This document shows positions 7,494-13,223 of a stretch of DNA of 13,223 nucleotides, piece by piece. The stretch lies in assembly GCA_024635855.1 (NCBI GenBank), contig JAGXHZ010000057.1, positions 1 to 13,223 on the forward strand, read 5' to 3'. The position numbers and the translations under genes are program-made. How positions within the stretch are numbered: the stretch's first letter is position 1; the number at the start of each line of letters is the position of its first letter. The notes beneath the pieces are model-generated. The model was given only the letters and a program-made list of their open reading frames with translations. It searched no databases and was not told the origin of the DNA. Source of the DNA: Sulfuricurvum sp. (lineage in GTDB: Bacteria; Campylobacterota; Campylobacteria; Campylobacterales; Sulfurimonadaceae).

Positions 7494-7575
7494 TATGAAA
7501 GAAGCCTTAGGGTATGTTAATTTTGTGCAATAGAAGAAAGTTGTAGATTGCTTGAGAGTCTTTTTGGTTAGTGAC

Positions 7576-7604
7576 ATTATAATCAATGGTGGATGGGTTG
7601 TCAA
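7576..7604 (-). promoter_or_regulatory. Consensus sigma70 promoter of the rho-murI-dnaX operon
   Basis: Read on the minus strand: TTGACA (7599-7604), 17-base spacer, TATAAT (7576-7581). Both hexamers match the consensus exactly. The predicted start is near 7569. Its -35 box coincides with the -35 of the cupin promoter on the other strand. Confidence 0.85.
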
Positions 7605-7627
7605 GTTTGAGGAAAATATGGGATAAT
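7598..7627 (+). promoter_or_regulatory. Promoter of the cupin gene, sharing its -35 with the rho promoter
   Basis: TTGTCA (7598-7603), 18-base spacer, GATAAT (7622-7627) in front of the cupin gene. Five of six bases match in each hexamer. The overlap of the -35 boxes means the two divergent promoters cannot be bound by RNA polymerase at the same time. Confidence 0.65.
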
Positions 7628-7648
7628 ACAACCAAAAAAAGGATGATA

Positions 7649-8005
7649 ATGATACACCGAAAATTAAACTCCATTGAATCGATGCCACAAAAAGCAGGAT
7701 CTGGCGTAAGCATGCAGATGCTTCTATCTTTACAAGAAGTTCCCAATTTTGCGATGCGCTGTTTCACGATCGATGCGGGCGGGTTTATGCCTCATCATAC
7801 AAACACGGTTGAGCATGAGCAGTATGTTCTCTCAGGGAGGGCAAATGTGAAGTGCGGGGATGAGACATTTGAGGCGGTTGCAGGGGATATTCTCTTTATT
7901 CCGGCAGGTGTTGCTCACAGTTATGAGACGGTTGGGGAGGAAGCGTATGTGTTTTTGTGTCTGATCCCTAAAGGGGAAGATTGCATTGAAATGGTCGGGT
8001 GCTAA
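7649..8005 (+). CDS. Small single-domain cupin protein
   Basis: A 118-residue single cupin barrel. Motif 1 is [20 protein letters not shown] (44-63) and motif 2 is [12 protein letters not shown] (79-90). His50, His56 and His90 are the likely metal ligands; the second histidine of the usual H-x-H is asparagine (Asn52), an altered metal site. The substrate is unknown. The ATG at 7649 is best placed after AAAAGG (6-base gap); an ATG at 7643 and the longer open frame to 7586 overlap the promoter. The gene is transcribed divergently from rho and its end overlaps the convergent SEC-C gene by four bases. Confidence 0.85.
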   Translation: MIHRKLNSIESMPQKAGSGVSMQMLLSLQEVPNFAMRCFTIDAGGFMPHHTNTVEHEQYVLSGRANVKCGDETFEAVAGDILFIPAGVAHSYETVGEEAYVFLCLIPKGEDCIEMVGC

Positions 8006-8400
8006 TCGAAGCTCCCGCTTTCATAGAGCCATTTTCCGTCTTCTTTTAAAAATCGGCTTTTCTCTTTGAGAGAGCCGCTGTCCAATATCGCGTCAAACGT
8101 CACATATGCGACCGTTTCACCATCTATAAATTCACCAATCTTTAATCCTAAGAACTGAGTATTGTAACAAAACTCTAAAATATTTTCTTTCCATAATGCT
8201 GTTTCAACCGTGTAATCAGGATTGTTAGGATGGGTTGTTTTTAGGATGTAATCCGCTAAATTCAAAGAATAGGCGCTGTAACGGGAGCGCATAAGTTTGA
8301 GTGCATTGGAGGGAAATATCCCTTTATGATAAGGCTGACAACATTTTTTGTATTTTTCACCACTGTAACAGGGGCAGGGTGCATTGGAAGATATTTTCAT
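8002..8400 (-). CDS. YchJ-family SEC-C motif protein
   Basis: A 132-residue protein with an N-terminal SEC-C zinc motif, C-P-C-Y-S-G-E-K-Y-K-K-C-C (residues 9-21), followed by an NTF2-like YchJ middle domain (M-R-S-R-Y-S-A-Y, then T-H-P, and a final G-K-W-L-Y). E. coli YchJ has a second SEC-C motif at its C-terminus that is absent here. The function is unknown; SEC-C motifs in SecA bind SecB and ribosomes. No Shine-Dalgarno is visible; a TAATAT sequence (8407-8412) lies six bases before the ATG, so a leaderless or very short leader transcript is possible. It is divergent from rmuC and convergent with the cupin gene. Confidence 0.85.
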   Translation of the reverse strand: MKISSNAPCPCYSGEKYKKCCQPYHKGIFPSNALKLMRSRYSAYSLNLADYILKTTHPNNPDYTVETALWKENILEFCYNTQFLGLKIGEFIDGETVAYVTFDAILDSGSLKEKSRFLKEDGKWLYESGSFD

Positions 8401-8451
8401 CTAAAAATATTACACCATGCCATATTTTTTTCGCCTTAGCTGGCGGTTGGT

Positions 8452-8457
8452 TATAAT
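8452..8457 (+). promoter_or_regulatory. -10 box of rmuC, implying a leaderless message
   Basis: A perfect TATAAT stands six bases before the rmuC ATG (8464), so transcription should begin at or within one or two bases of the start codon. No Shine-Dalgarno is visible. The -35 region (8428-8434) is weak. The arrangement copies that of the vanZ-like gene. Confidence 0.55.
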
Positions 8458-8463
8458 CACACC

Positions 8464-9768
8464 ATGATATATGAAATAACAACCCTAATTGCTACCCTAA
8501 CTGCTGGAACGCTCGCGTGGATGTGGAATCAATCCCGTCAGGAATACACTTTGTTGGAATCACGTGCCTTACAGATTCAAGAGATGTTCAATCAAGAACA
8601 TCAATTACGCATGGAGTCTCAATCAAAATTTGAAGCCAAGAACAATGATTATCACGCACTTGAGCGGGATTTTGCGGTATTACATACGCGACATGAGGAA
8701 TCAGCACGTGCTTTTGAAGAGAAATTGCGTCTACTCGATGAAGCAAAACTGCAGATGAAAGGGCAGTTTGAACATCTGGCGACCCAAATTTTTGACCAAA
8801 AAGCTAAAACATTCGATGAAGCGCATACGAAAGGACTTGATCTGTTGCTCAAGCCGTTTCGTGAACAGATCACCAATTTTGCCACTCAGAGCAAAGAGCA
8901 GTTTATCCACGATGCCAAAGAGCGTCAGAGTATCAAAGATGAAATCCTTCGTCTAAAATCCCTCAATGAACGCCTCAGTGAAGATGCAATCAATCTCACC
9001 AACGCCCTTAAGGGAGAGAATAAAACCCAAGGAAATTGGGGGGAAATTGTACTGGAACGGATTTTAGAAGATTCAGGATTACGAGAAGGGCATGAGTACG
9101 AAACCCAAAATACGTACAGTGATGAAGAGGGGAAAAAGTTCCGTCCTGACGTGATCGTTCATCTTCCTCAAAACAAAGACATTATTATCGACTCAAAAGT
9201 TTCATTGGTTGCCTATGATGCATTTATCCGCGCCGACAATGATGAAGATCGTGCTCATGCGTTGAAACAGCATCTTCTCTCAATCCATGCCCATATAAAA
9301 GGGTTGAGTTCAAAGAGGTATGAACAGCTCAGCGGTGTTCGGACTCTCGATTTTGTCCTTCTCTTTATGCCAATAGAGGGGGCATTTCTTTTGGCATTAG
9401 AGCAGGATAATACCTTTTTCAAAACGGCATACGAGCAAAATATTGTCGTTGTCTCTCCATCCACTCTTCTCGTAACTCTGCGCACGATAGAACATATCTG
9501 GAGAAGTGAATATCAAGAACGCAATGCCAAAGCGATTGCCGAATCTGCCGAAGCGCTGTATGATAAATTGGTGGGATTTGTGGAAGACATGGAAAAGATC
9601 GGTGAGCAGATCGGTCGTACTCAAAAAAGCTATGAAGGTGCTATGACAAAATTATCAGGAAAAGGCAGTCTTATTCGTCGTGTTGAAGCGATGCGAAAGC
9701 TGGGATTGAAACCTAAGAAGATGCTTCCGTCGTCACTCACAGATAGTGAGGAAGAAGAAATTTTATAA
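8464..9768 (+). CDS. rmuC: DNA recombination protein RmuC
   Basis: A 434-residue RmuC. It has an N-terminal membrane anchor (residues 2-21), a long charged coiled-coil (about 22-180), then the conserved nuclease-like domain: G-N-W-G-E-I-V-L-E-R-I-L-E-D-S-G-L (190-206), R-P-D-V-I-V-H-L-P (227-235) and I-I-I-D-S-K-V-S-L (240-248). The last two resemble a PD-(D/E)xK core with Asp229, Asp243 and Lys245. In E. coli rmuC loss raises recombination at inverted repeats; the protein may process DNA and limit foreign DNA. The start is supported by the membrane helix beginning at once, despite no Shine-Dalgarno. The stop overlaps the convergent pssA-like gene by six bases. A small hairpin near the end (9736-9750) is inside the coding sequence. 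Confidence 0.95.
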   Translation: MIYEITTLIATLTAGTLAWMWNQSRQEYTLLESRALQIQEMFNQEHQLRMESQSKFEAKNNDYHALERDFAVLHTRHEESARAFEEKLRLLDEAKLQMKGQFEHLATQIFDQKAKTFDEAHTKGLDLLLKPFREQITNFATQSKEQFIHDAKERQSIKDEILRLKSLNERLSEDAINLTNALKGENKTQGNWGEIVLERILEDSGLREGHEYETQNTYSDEEGKKFRPDVIVHLPQNKDIIIDSKVSLVAYDAFIRADNDEDRAHALKQHLLSIHAHIKGLSSKRYEQLSGVRTLDFVLLFMPIEGAFLLALEQDNTFFKTAYEQNIVVVSPSTLLVTLRTIEHIWRSEYQERNAKAIAESAEALYDKLVGFVEDMEKIGEQIGRTQKSYEGAMTKLSGKGSLIRRVEAMRKLGLKPKKMLPSSLTDSEEEEIL

Positions 9769-10311
9769 ATGCGGAATCTTCACTTTTGAATTGAGCAACG
9801 CTCCGATGATAACCATCAGCGCAAGCACTCCAATCCATCCGATAAATCCTGATCCCAGCCATACAAGCCAAAGTAAAATCGCTCCAAGGGGTGTTGGAAC
9901 TCCTGTAAAATGTTTCGCAACTTCTCCGGCATCTGTTTGAATGTTAAACTGAATCAAACGGCGTAATCCACTGATGACATAATAGATTGAAGCAATCGAA
10001 GTGATGATCAGGGGGAGTCCTGTGAGATCGGTATAAACAGCTTGAAAGATAAAAAATACAGGCACGAGGACAAAGCTGAGGAAATCGGCGAATGAGTCGA
10101 GCTGAACCCCGAATTCATTAGATAAACCATATTTTCGGGCAATTTTCCCATCAATAATATCGAATGCTCCTCCTGCCCAAGCAAGAGCCGATGCGAGGAT
10201 AAAGTGTTCTTGCGTAATGAAATAAGCGGCAAGAAGCCCGCACGTTACATTTGCCATTGTCACTAAATTGGCAAGGTTAAAGTGACTGGTAGAGCGCCAT
10301 AAAAATTGCAT
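9763..10311 (-). CDS. pssA: CDP-alcohol phosphatidyltransferase, phosphatidylserine-synthase-like
   Basis: A 182-residue polytopic inner-membrane protein with the complete CDP-alcohol phosphotransferase motif D-G-x2-A-R-x8-G-x3-D-x3-D (Asp54, Gly55, Ala58, Arg59, Gly68, Asp72, Asp76), plus Asp51. Features of the type-II PssA branch follow: G-L-R-R-L-I-Q-F-N and F-T-G-V-P-T-P. Such enzymes transfer the phosphatidyl group from CDP-diacylglycerol to serine, the first step towards phosphatidylethanolamine. The protein is shorter than many PssA, so another alcohol acceptor or a second paralog is possible; the family is certain, the substrate less so. An AGGA Shine-Dalgarno lies just before the ATG and an extended -10 promoter upstream suggests transcription independent of the kinase gene behind it. 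Confidence 0.78.
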   Translation of the reverse strand: MQFLWRSTSHFNLANLVTMANVTCGLLAAYFITQEHFILASALAWAGGAFDIIDGKIARKYGLSNEFGVQLDSFADFLSFVLVPVFFIFQAVYTDLTGLPLIITSIASIYYVISGLRRLIQFNIQTDAGEVAKHFTGVPTPLGAILLWLVWLGSGFIGWIGVLALMVIIGALLNSKVKIPHL

Positions 10312-10344
10312 TAGATTCCTATTTAGTGAGAGATTGATATCGTT

Positions 10345-10373
10345 ATTATAACAAGTGCTTACAAAAATTGAAG
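10345..10373 (-). promoter_or_regulatory. Extended -10 promoter of the pssA-like gene
   Basis: Read on the minus strand: TGTTATAAT, i.e. a perfect TATAAT (10345-10350) with the extended TG (10352-10353). A weak CTTCAA (10368-10373) lies 17 bases upstream. The promoter overlaps the 3' end of the histidine kinase gene. Confidence 0.65.
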
Positions 10374-11561
10374 AGTAATGGTATATCGCGAAGCGTACTG
10401 GGTGATTTCATACGTATAATTGAGTTCTTCACTGAGCCTTTGTAACATCTTATGTCCGATTTTGGAGCTAAATAGATATTTTTCATCGCCAGCATTGTTG
10501 GCTATTGTAATGGATCGCTCATTTTGATTAATCTCTATATCAATTTGGCTGTTTTCTGTCGCGTAGGTCATAGCATTTTCTATTAAAGCGGTTAGCACTT
10601 TAGTCAGTAGTTTTTCAGGGGCAGTAAGGGTAAAGTTTTGAGCAGGCAGCTGAAGGATCAGTTTTCTTCGTTTTGCGAGGATATCAACTTTTTGAACAAT
10701 ATTACGCAAGGTTGTATTCATGCTTAATGAGACAGGATCTTCATAGTCGGAACTTTCTAAGAAAAGAACATTTTTTAGTTCAGCCGTTAAACGCTCGATA
10801 TCATGTCCCAAATCAACGACAAATTTGTTTTTATCATATCCTTTGCTGTTCTCGTATGCATCCAGTCGTGAACGCATTAATGCAAGCGGAGTTTTTAATT
10901 CATGCGCTGCTTCTTTGAATAATTCTCCTTCTTTGGTGCGAAAAGCTTCTAGTCGGCGGATAAGTGTATTAAACGCCGTTACAACCTCTTGGATTTCTCG
11001 GTCAGAGTTGTCGAGTGAGAATTTATCCCCGGTTTTCCAATCACGCGTTTTTTGTGCGAGAATTCCCAAGGGTTTCATGTAATAATCGAGTAAAAAAAGA
11101 CTGATTATTAGGACAGCCAACAATGAAAAAAGGTACCGTATGAGAAGTTTTTGAGAGTATTTGTTTACGGAGAGTTGAAGTTTTGAGTCGTCACTTATCG
11201 CATTAAGATAGAGAGAGTCTTGAAGTTTGACATAGACGCTTATCTCATTTTTTTCTCTAAGATAAGGTATCTTGGAAACCAAAAAACGTAAATGGCTTGC
11301 TTCGGAATTACTAATGATCATTTGATTATGGGGTATGGCATACAAAAAGGTCAAATCGCTTTTTAACGTCAAAGGATGGCTAATGTATTCATCGTTGCTT
11401 TCATAGAGAAGATGCTGCAGCGTTTTTTCTAAATCGTCTATTTTTTCTCCGTGTATCGTTTGGGTTGCGACCATCCAGTTGAGACTAAAAGCAATGGCTA
11501 TCAGCAGTGAGAAGAGAAAGACTATTTTAATCTTGAGTGATCCATTTGAGCTAAATTTCAA
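10359..11561 (-). CDS. Sensor histidine kinase
   Basis: A 400-residue membrane kinase. It has TM1 (about 11-31), a periplasmic sensor loop (32-139), TM2 (140-160), a HAMP-like linker, and HisKA with E-A-A-H-E-L-K-T-P-L (phospho-acceptor His220). The ATPase domain has N-box L-I-E-N-A-M-T-Y-A (Asn329). The G-boxes are reduced: where D-x-G-x-G is usual there is N-N-A-G-D (355-359), with a very short ATP lid before I-G-H-K-M. It may still bind ATP, but the domain is atypical. Its start overlaps the response regulator by 11 bases, making it the cognate partner. Lying downstream of a CzcA-type pump, it probably senses metal ions in the periplasm (inference; the sensor loop has few obvious metal ligands, mainly His62, His78 and His90). 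Confidence 0.93.
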   Translation of the reverse strand: MKFSSNGSLKIKIVFLFSLLIAIAFSLNWMVATQTIHGEKIDDLEKTLQHLLYESNDEYISHPLTLKSDLTFLYAIPHNQMIISNSEASHLRFLVSKIPYLREKNEISVYVKLQDSLYLNAISDDSKLQLSVNKYSQKLLIRYLFSLLAVLIISLFLLDYYMKPLGILAQKTRDWKTGDKFSLDNSDREIQEVVTAFNTLIRRLEAFRTKEGELFKEAAHELKTPLALMRSRLDAYENSKGYDKNKFVVDLGHDIERLTAELKNVLFLESSDYEDPVSLSMNTTLRNIVQKVDILAKRRKLILQLPAQNFTLTAPEKLLTKVLTALIENAMTYATENSQIDIEINQNERSITIANNAGDEKYLFSSKIGHKMLQRLSEELNYTYEITQYASRYTITLQFL

Positions 11562-12198
11562 TCACATATCCTCGTGTTTTGATGGTTTTTATGATAGTAG
11601 CGGAAAGTTTTTTACGTAATCTGCTTACGAGCTCATCGATAGTGTTTGGGGTAACGTTTTGAGGATTGTCATAGAGTGCGTCCATGATCTCATCACGGGA
11701 CGCGACAGTTCCGCGAGACAAAAGATAAAAGAAGAGGGCGTGTTCGTTTTTAGAGAGCGAAATTTGGGTTCCTTCATTGCGGATACTTTGATTTGAGGGA
11801 TCGATTTCAAATACTTCTATGGTGAGAATTTTGGGTGAAAAACGACGACCAAGTGAGAGGATACGGGCGCGCAGTTCTTTGATATCGAACGGTTTTTCGA
11901 GATAATCATCCGCACCCATTTCGAACCCTTTTACTTTATCATCTACACTGGAGAGTGCGCTGAGAAGCAAAATGGGCTGTTGCGGATTTTTTTGTTTTGC
12001 ATAGGTAATAAGCGAGAGGGATTGATCGACCCCGTGAAAGGTGCGATCTAGGATGATTACTTGGTAATGAAATGCGTCCAAATAGCTCTTGGCCTCGGAT
12101 ACATCCGAAGCGGTGTCGATAAACCACCCATTTCCCTCCAGTGAGAGTCGTAACAGTTCCAATAATTCTATTTCATCATCAACAATCAATATACGCAT
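11551..12198 (-). CDS. OmpR/PhoB-family response regulator
   Basis: A 215-residue two-domain regulator. The receiver domain has the acidic pocket V-D-D-E (6-9), phospho-acceptor Asp51 in I-I-L-D-R-T-F, Ser80 in L-L-L-S-A, and Lys102 in E-K-P-F. The C-terminal winged helix (about 120-215) carries L-S-K-N-E-H-A-L-F-F-Y-L and ends in the R-L-R-K-K-L ... I-K-T-I-K-T-R-G-Y wing. It starts directly after the DUF3240 stop codon (TAA then ATG, no gap) and overlaps the kinase gene by 11 bases. This suggests an autoregulated CzcRS/CusRS-like pair controlling the upstream pump; its target promoter is not in the window. Confidence 0.95.
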   Translation of the reverse strand: MRILIVDDEIELLELLRLSLEGNGWFIDTASDVSEAKSYLDAFHYQVIILDRTFHGVDQSLSLITYAKQKNPQQPILLLSALSSVDDKVKGFEMGADDYLEKPFDIKELRARILSLGRRFSPKILTIEVFEIDPSNQSIRNEGTQISLSKNEHALFFYLLSRGTVASRDEIMDALYDNPQNVTPNTIDELVSRLRKKLSATIIKTIKTRGYVIEI

Positions 12199-12486
12199 TT
12201 ACAGTTCTTTTACCTCATCTATGAATATCTTAATCGTTTTGTCTTTTAATTCTTCTTTGATAGCACTCGCAAGGACCATCGCTTCAGTGTTTTGCAAAAA
12301 AAGGCGAAACAATCCAAAATCCCGTCGGGCACTTACTTGTTCTTCAGAGCTTACCAAAAAGGCTCCGGCACCGTAGCGTTTACAAGGAAAAAAATAAAAA
12401 TCATCATATCCTTCTTCCAATAATAAATCAACCAATGTATCTTTATTTGCGATTTCAAAGTATATATCCATTCTATTCAAGCTCAT
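12199..12486 (-). CDS. DUF3240 family PII-like protein of metal efflux loci
   Basis: A 95-residue soluble protein with a ferredoxin-like/PII-like pattern. An N-terminal strand and helix (D-I-Y-F-E-I-A ... L-V-D-L-L-L-E) is followed by F-F-P-C-K-R-Y-G-A-G-A, S-S-E-E-Q-V-S-A-R-R-D, then a C-terminal helix and strand (I-K-I-F-I-D). This matches DUF3240, small proteins typically encoded beside CzcA/CusA-type pumps and thought to act as regulators or metal-binding partners; their role is not established. Its ATG overlaps the pump's stop by four bases (ATGA), so the two are translationally coupled. The family call comes from pattern and context. Confidence 0.7.
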   Translation of the reverse strand: MSLNRMDIYFEIANKDTLVDLLLEEGYDDFYFFPCKRYGAGAFLVSSEEQVSARRDFGLFRLFLQNTEAMVLASAIKEELKDKTIKIFIDEVKEL

Positions 12487-13204
12487 TTTCGTCCTCGATT
12501 GTAGATCATTTTAAAAGCAGGCGGTAAAATCAGGAGGGTAAGAATCGTCGATGTGACCAACCCTCCCAATACGACGATCGCGAGCGGTTTTTGAATCTCA
12601 CTTCCGACTCCGGTTGCAAAGAGTAGCGGAAGCAATCCGAGTGCCGCGATAAACGCCGTCATCAGTACGGGGCGAAGCCGTCTGCGTGCTCCCTCGCTAA
12701 CTGCTTCGTGAATGGTATATCCATTGGAAAGCAGCGTGTTAAAGTAGCTCACCATGACGATACCGTTGAGTACGGCAATACCAAAGAGGGCGATAAACCC
12801 GACCGATGCGGGGACAGAGAGGTATTCTCCGCTGATAAACAAAGAGATAATTCCCCCTGTAATCGCAAAAGGGATATTGAGCAGGATGAGCAGCGTGTTA
12901 CTCACGGATCGGAACGTGAAAAAGAGGATAAAGAAAATGACCACGATACTTACAGGAACCACTGCCGCAAGGCGCGCAGAAGAGCGTTGCTGATTTTCAA
13001 ACTGTCCTCCGTAGGTGATGTGGTAGCCATCGGGAAGTGCGATGGACGCATTGATTTTTTGTTTTGCCTCTTCGACAAATCCGACCAAGTCCCGGTTCTC
13101 TACATTGGAGCGCACCACACTGAGCCGTTCGTTGTTTTCGCGAATCACCTGTACGGGCCCTTCGGTTTGCGTAATCGTTGCGACGCTGGCAATGGGTACA
13201 CTTC
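12483..13204 (-). CDS. Heavy-metal efflux RND pump, CzcA-like, C-terminal part only
   Basis: About 240 C-terminal residues of an inner-membrane proton-driven metal pump (normally some 1,030-1,050 residues). Recognisable elements in order: P-I-A-S-V with I-R-E-N-N-E-R-L (end of the pore/docking region), V-x-x-N-V-E-N-R-D-L, L-P-D-G-Y, G-G-Q-F-E-N-Q-Q-R, then the last transmembrane bundle. The bundle contains N-I-P-F-A-I-T-G-G, L-S-V-P-A-S-V-G-F-I-A-L-F-G-I-A-V-L-N-G, R-R-R-L-R-P-V-L-M-T and L-L-I-L-P-P-A-F. The L-N-G-I-V-M signature favours a Czc-type divalent-metal pump over a Cus-type one. The reading frame runs on to the contig edge, so a GTG at 13148 is not its start. The true 5' end is lost because the contig ends in adapter sequence. 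Confidence 0.9.
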
Positions 13205-13223
13205 CTGTCTCTTATACACATCT
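13205..13223. other. Tn5/Nextera mosaic-end adapter (artefact)
   Basis: CTGTCTCTTATACACATCT is the reverse complement of the Tn5 mosaic end used in Nextera libraries. It is untrimmed adapter at the contig end, not genomic DNA. In the minus-strand frame it yields the well-known artefact peptide M-C-I-R-D-R. Confidence 0.97.

Noticed and set aside
7494..7688. N-terminal extension of Rho by 65 codons
   Set aside because: The extension is hydrophobic and unlike Rho, covers the consensus promoter, and overlaps the start of the divergent cupin gene; the ATG at 7493 fits the family length.
9736..9750. CTCAC/GTGAG hairpin near the end of rmuC as a terminator
   Set aside because: The stem is only five base pairs, lies inside the coding sequence and has no T-tract after it on either strand.
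13146..13148. GTG as start codon of the RND pump
   Set aside because: The frame continues upstream to the contig end with pump-like sequence, so this valine is internal.
1..13204. Mobile elements, CRISPR arrays, toxin-antitoxin or defence genes, tRNA genes
   Set aside because: I looked for transposase motifs, regularly spaced repeats, flanking inverted repeats and tRNA-like ends on both strands and saw none that would stand up.
12997..13221. 74-codon minus-strand ORF beginning M-C-I-R-D-R
   Set aside because: It begins inside the adapter sequence and runs antisense-in-frame over the pump gene; it is a known artefact of Nextera adapter translation.

Overview
The window is a compact piece of a bacterial chromosome, most likely from a member of the Campylobacterota (Sulfuricurvum/Sulfurimonas-like). 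This is an inference from protein resemblance, moderate-to-low GC, very tight gene packing and the rho/dnaX adjacency; no 16S or other marker is present. I see no tRNA, rRNA, CRISPR array, insertion sequence or prophage gene, and no gene-free stretch longer than about 240 bases.

Layout from left to right. (1) The tail of a divergent TatD-like protein with a degraded active site is followed by a VanZ-like membrane protein on the + strand. (2) A minus-strand group of small genes comprises YwbE, an unrecognised 61-residue protein and a CspA-type cold-shock protein, the last with a good promoter and a ~145-nt structured leader. (3) On the + strand, a J1-crystallin-type ADP-ribosylglycohydrolase overlaps or nearly abuts a free-standing version of the OvoA C-terminal methyltransferase (ovothiol pathway). 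(4) The minus-strand housekeeping operon rho-murI-dnaX reads from a consensus promoter whose -35 box is shared, on the opposite strand, with the promoter of a small cupin gene. (5) The cupin converges on a YchJ-type SEC-C protein, which diverges from rmuC, which in turn converges on a CDP-alcohol phosphatidyltransferase (PssA-like). (6) The right part is a minus-strand heavy-metal resistance operon read as czcA-like RND pump (3' part only), DUF3240 PII-like protein, OmpR-family response regulator and sensor histidine kinase. All its junctions are overlapping or zero-gap.

The last 19 bases (13205-13223) are the Tn5/Nextera mosaic-end adapter. The right edge is therefore a sequencing/assembly artefact, and the pump gene is cut by the contig end rather than by a biological event.

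The points most worth following are the coupled ADP-ribosylglycohydrolase/4-mercaptohistidine methyltransferase pair with no sulfoxide synthase in view, the rho/cupin back-to-back promoters that cannot both be occupied, probable leaderless transcripts for vanZ-like and rmuC, and the cspA leader.
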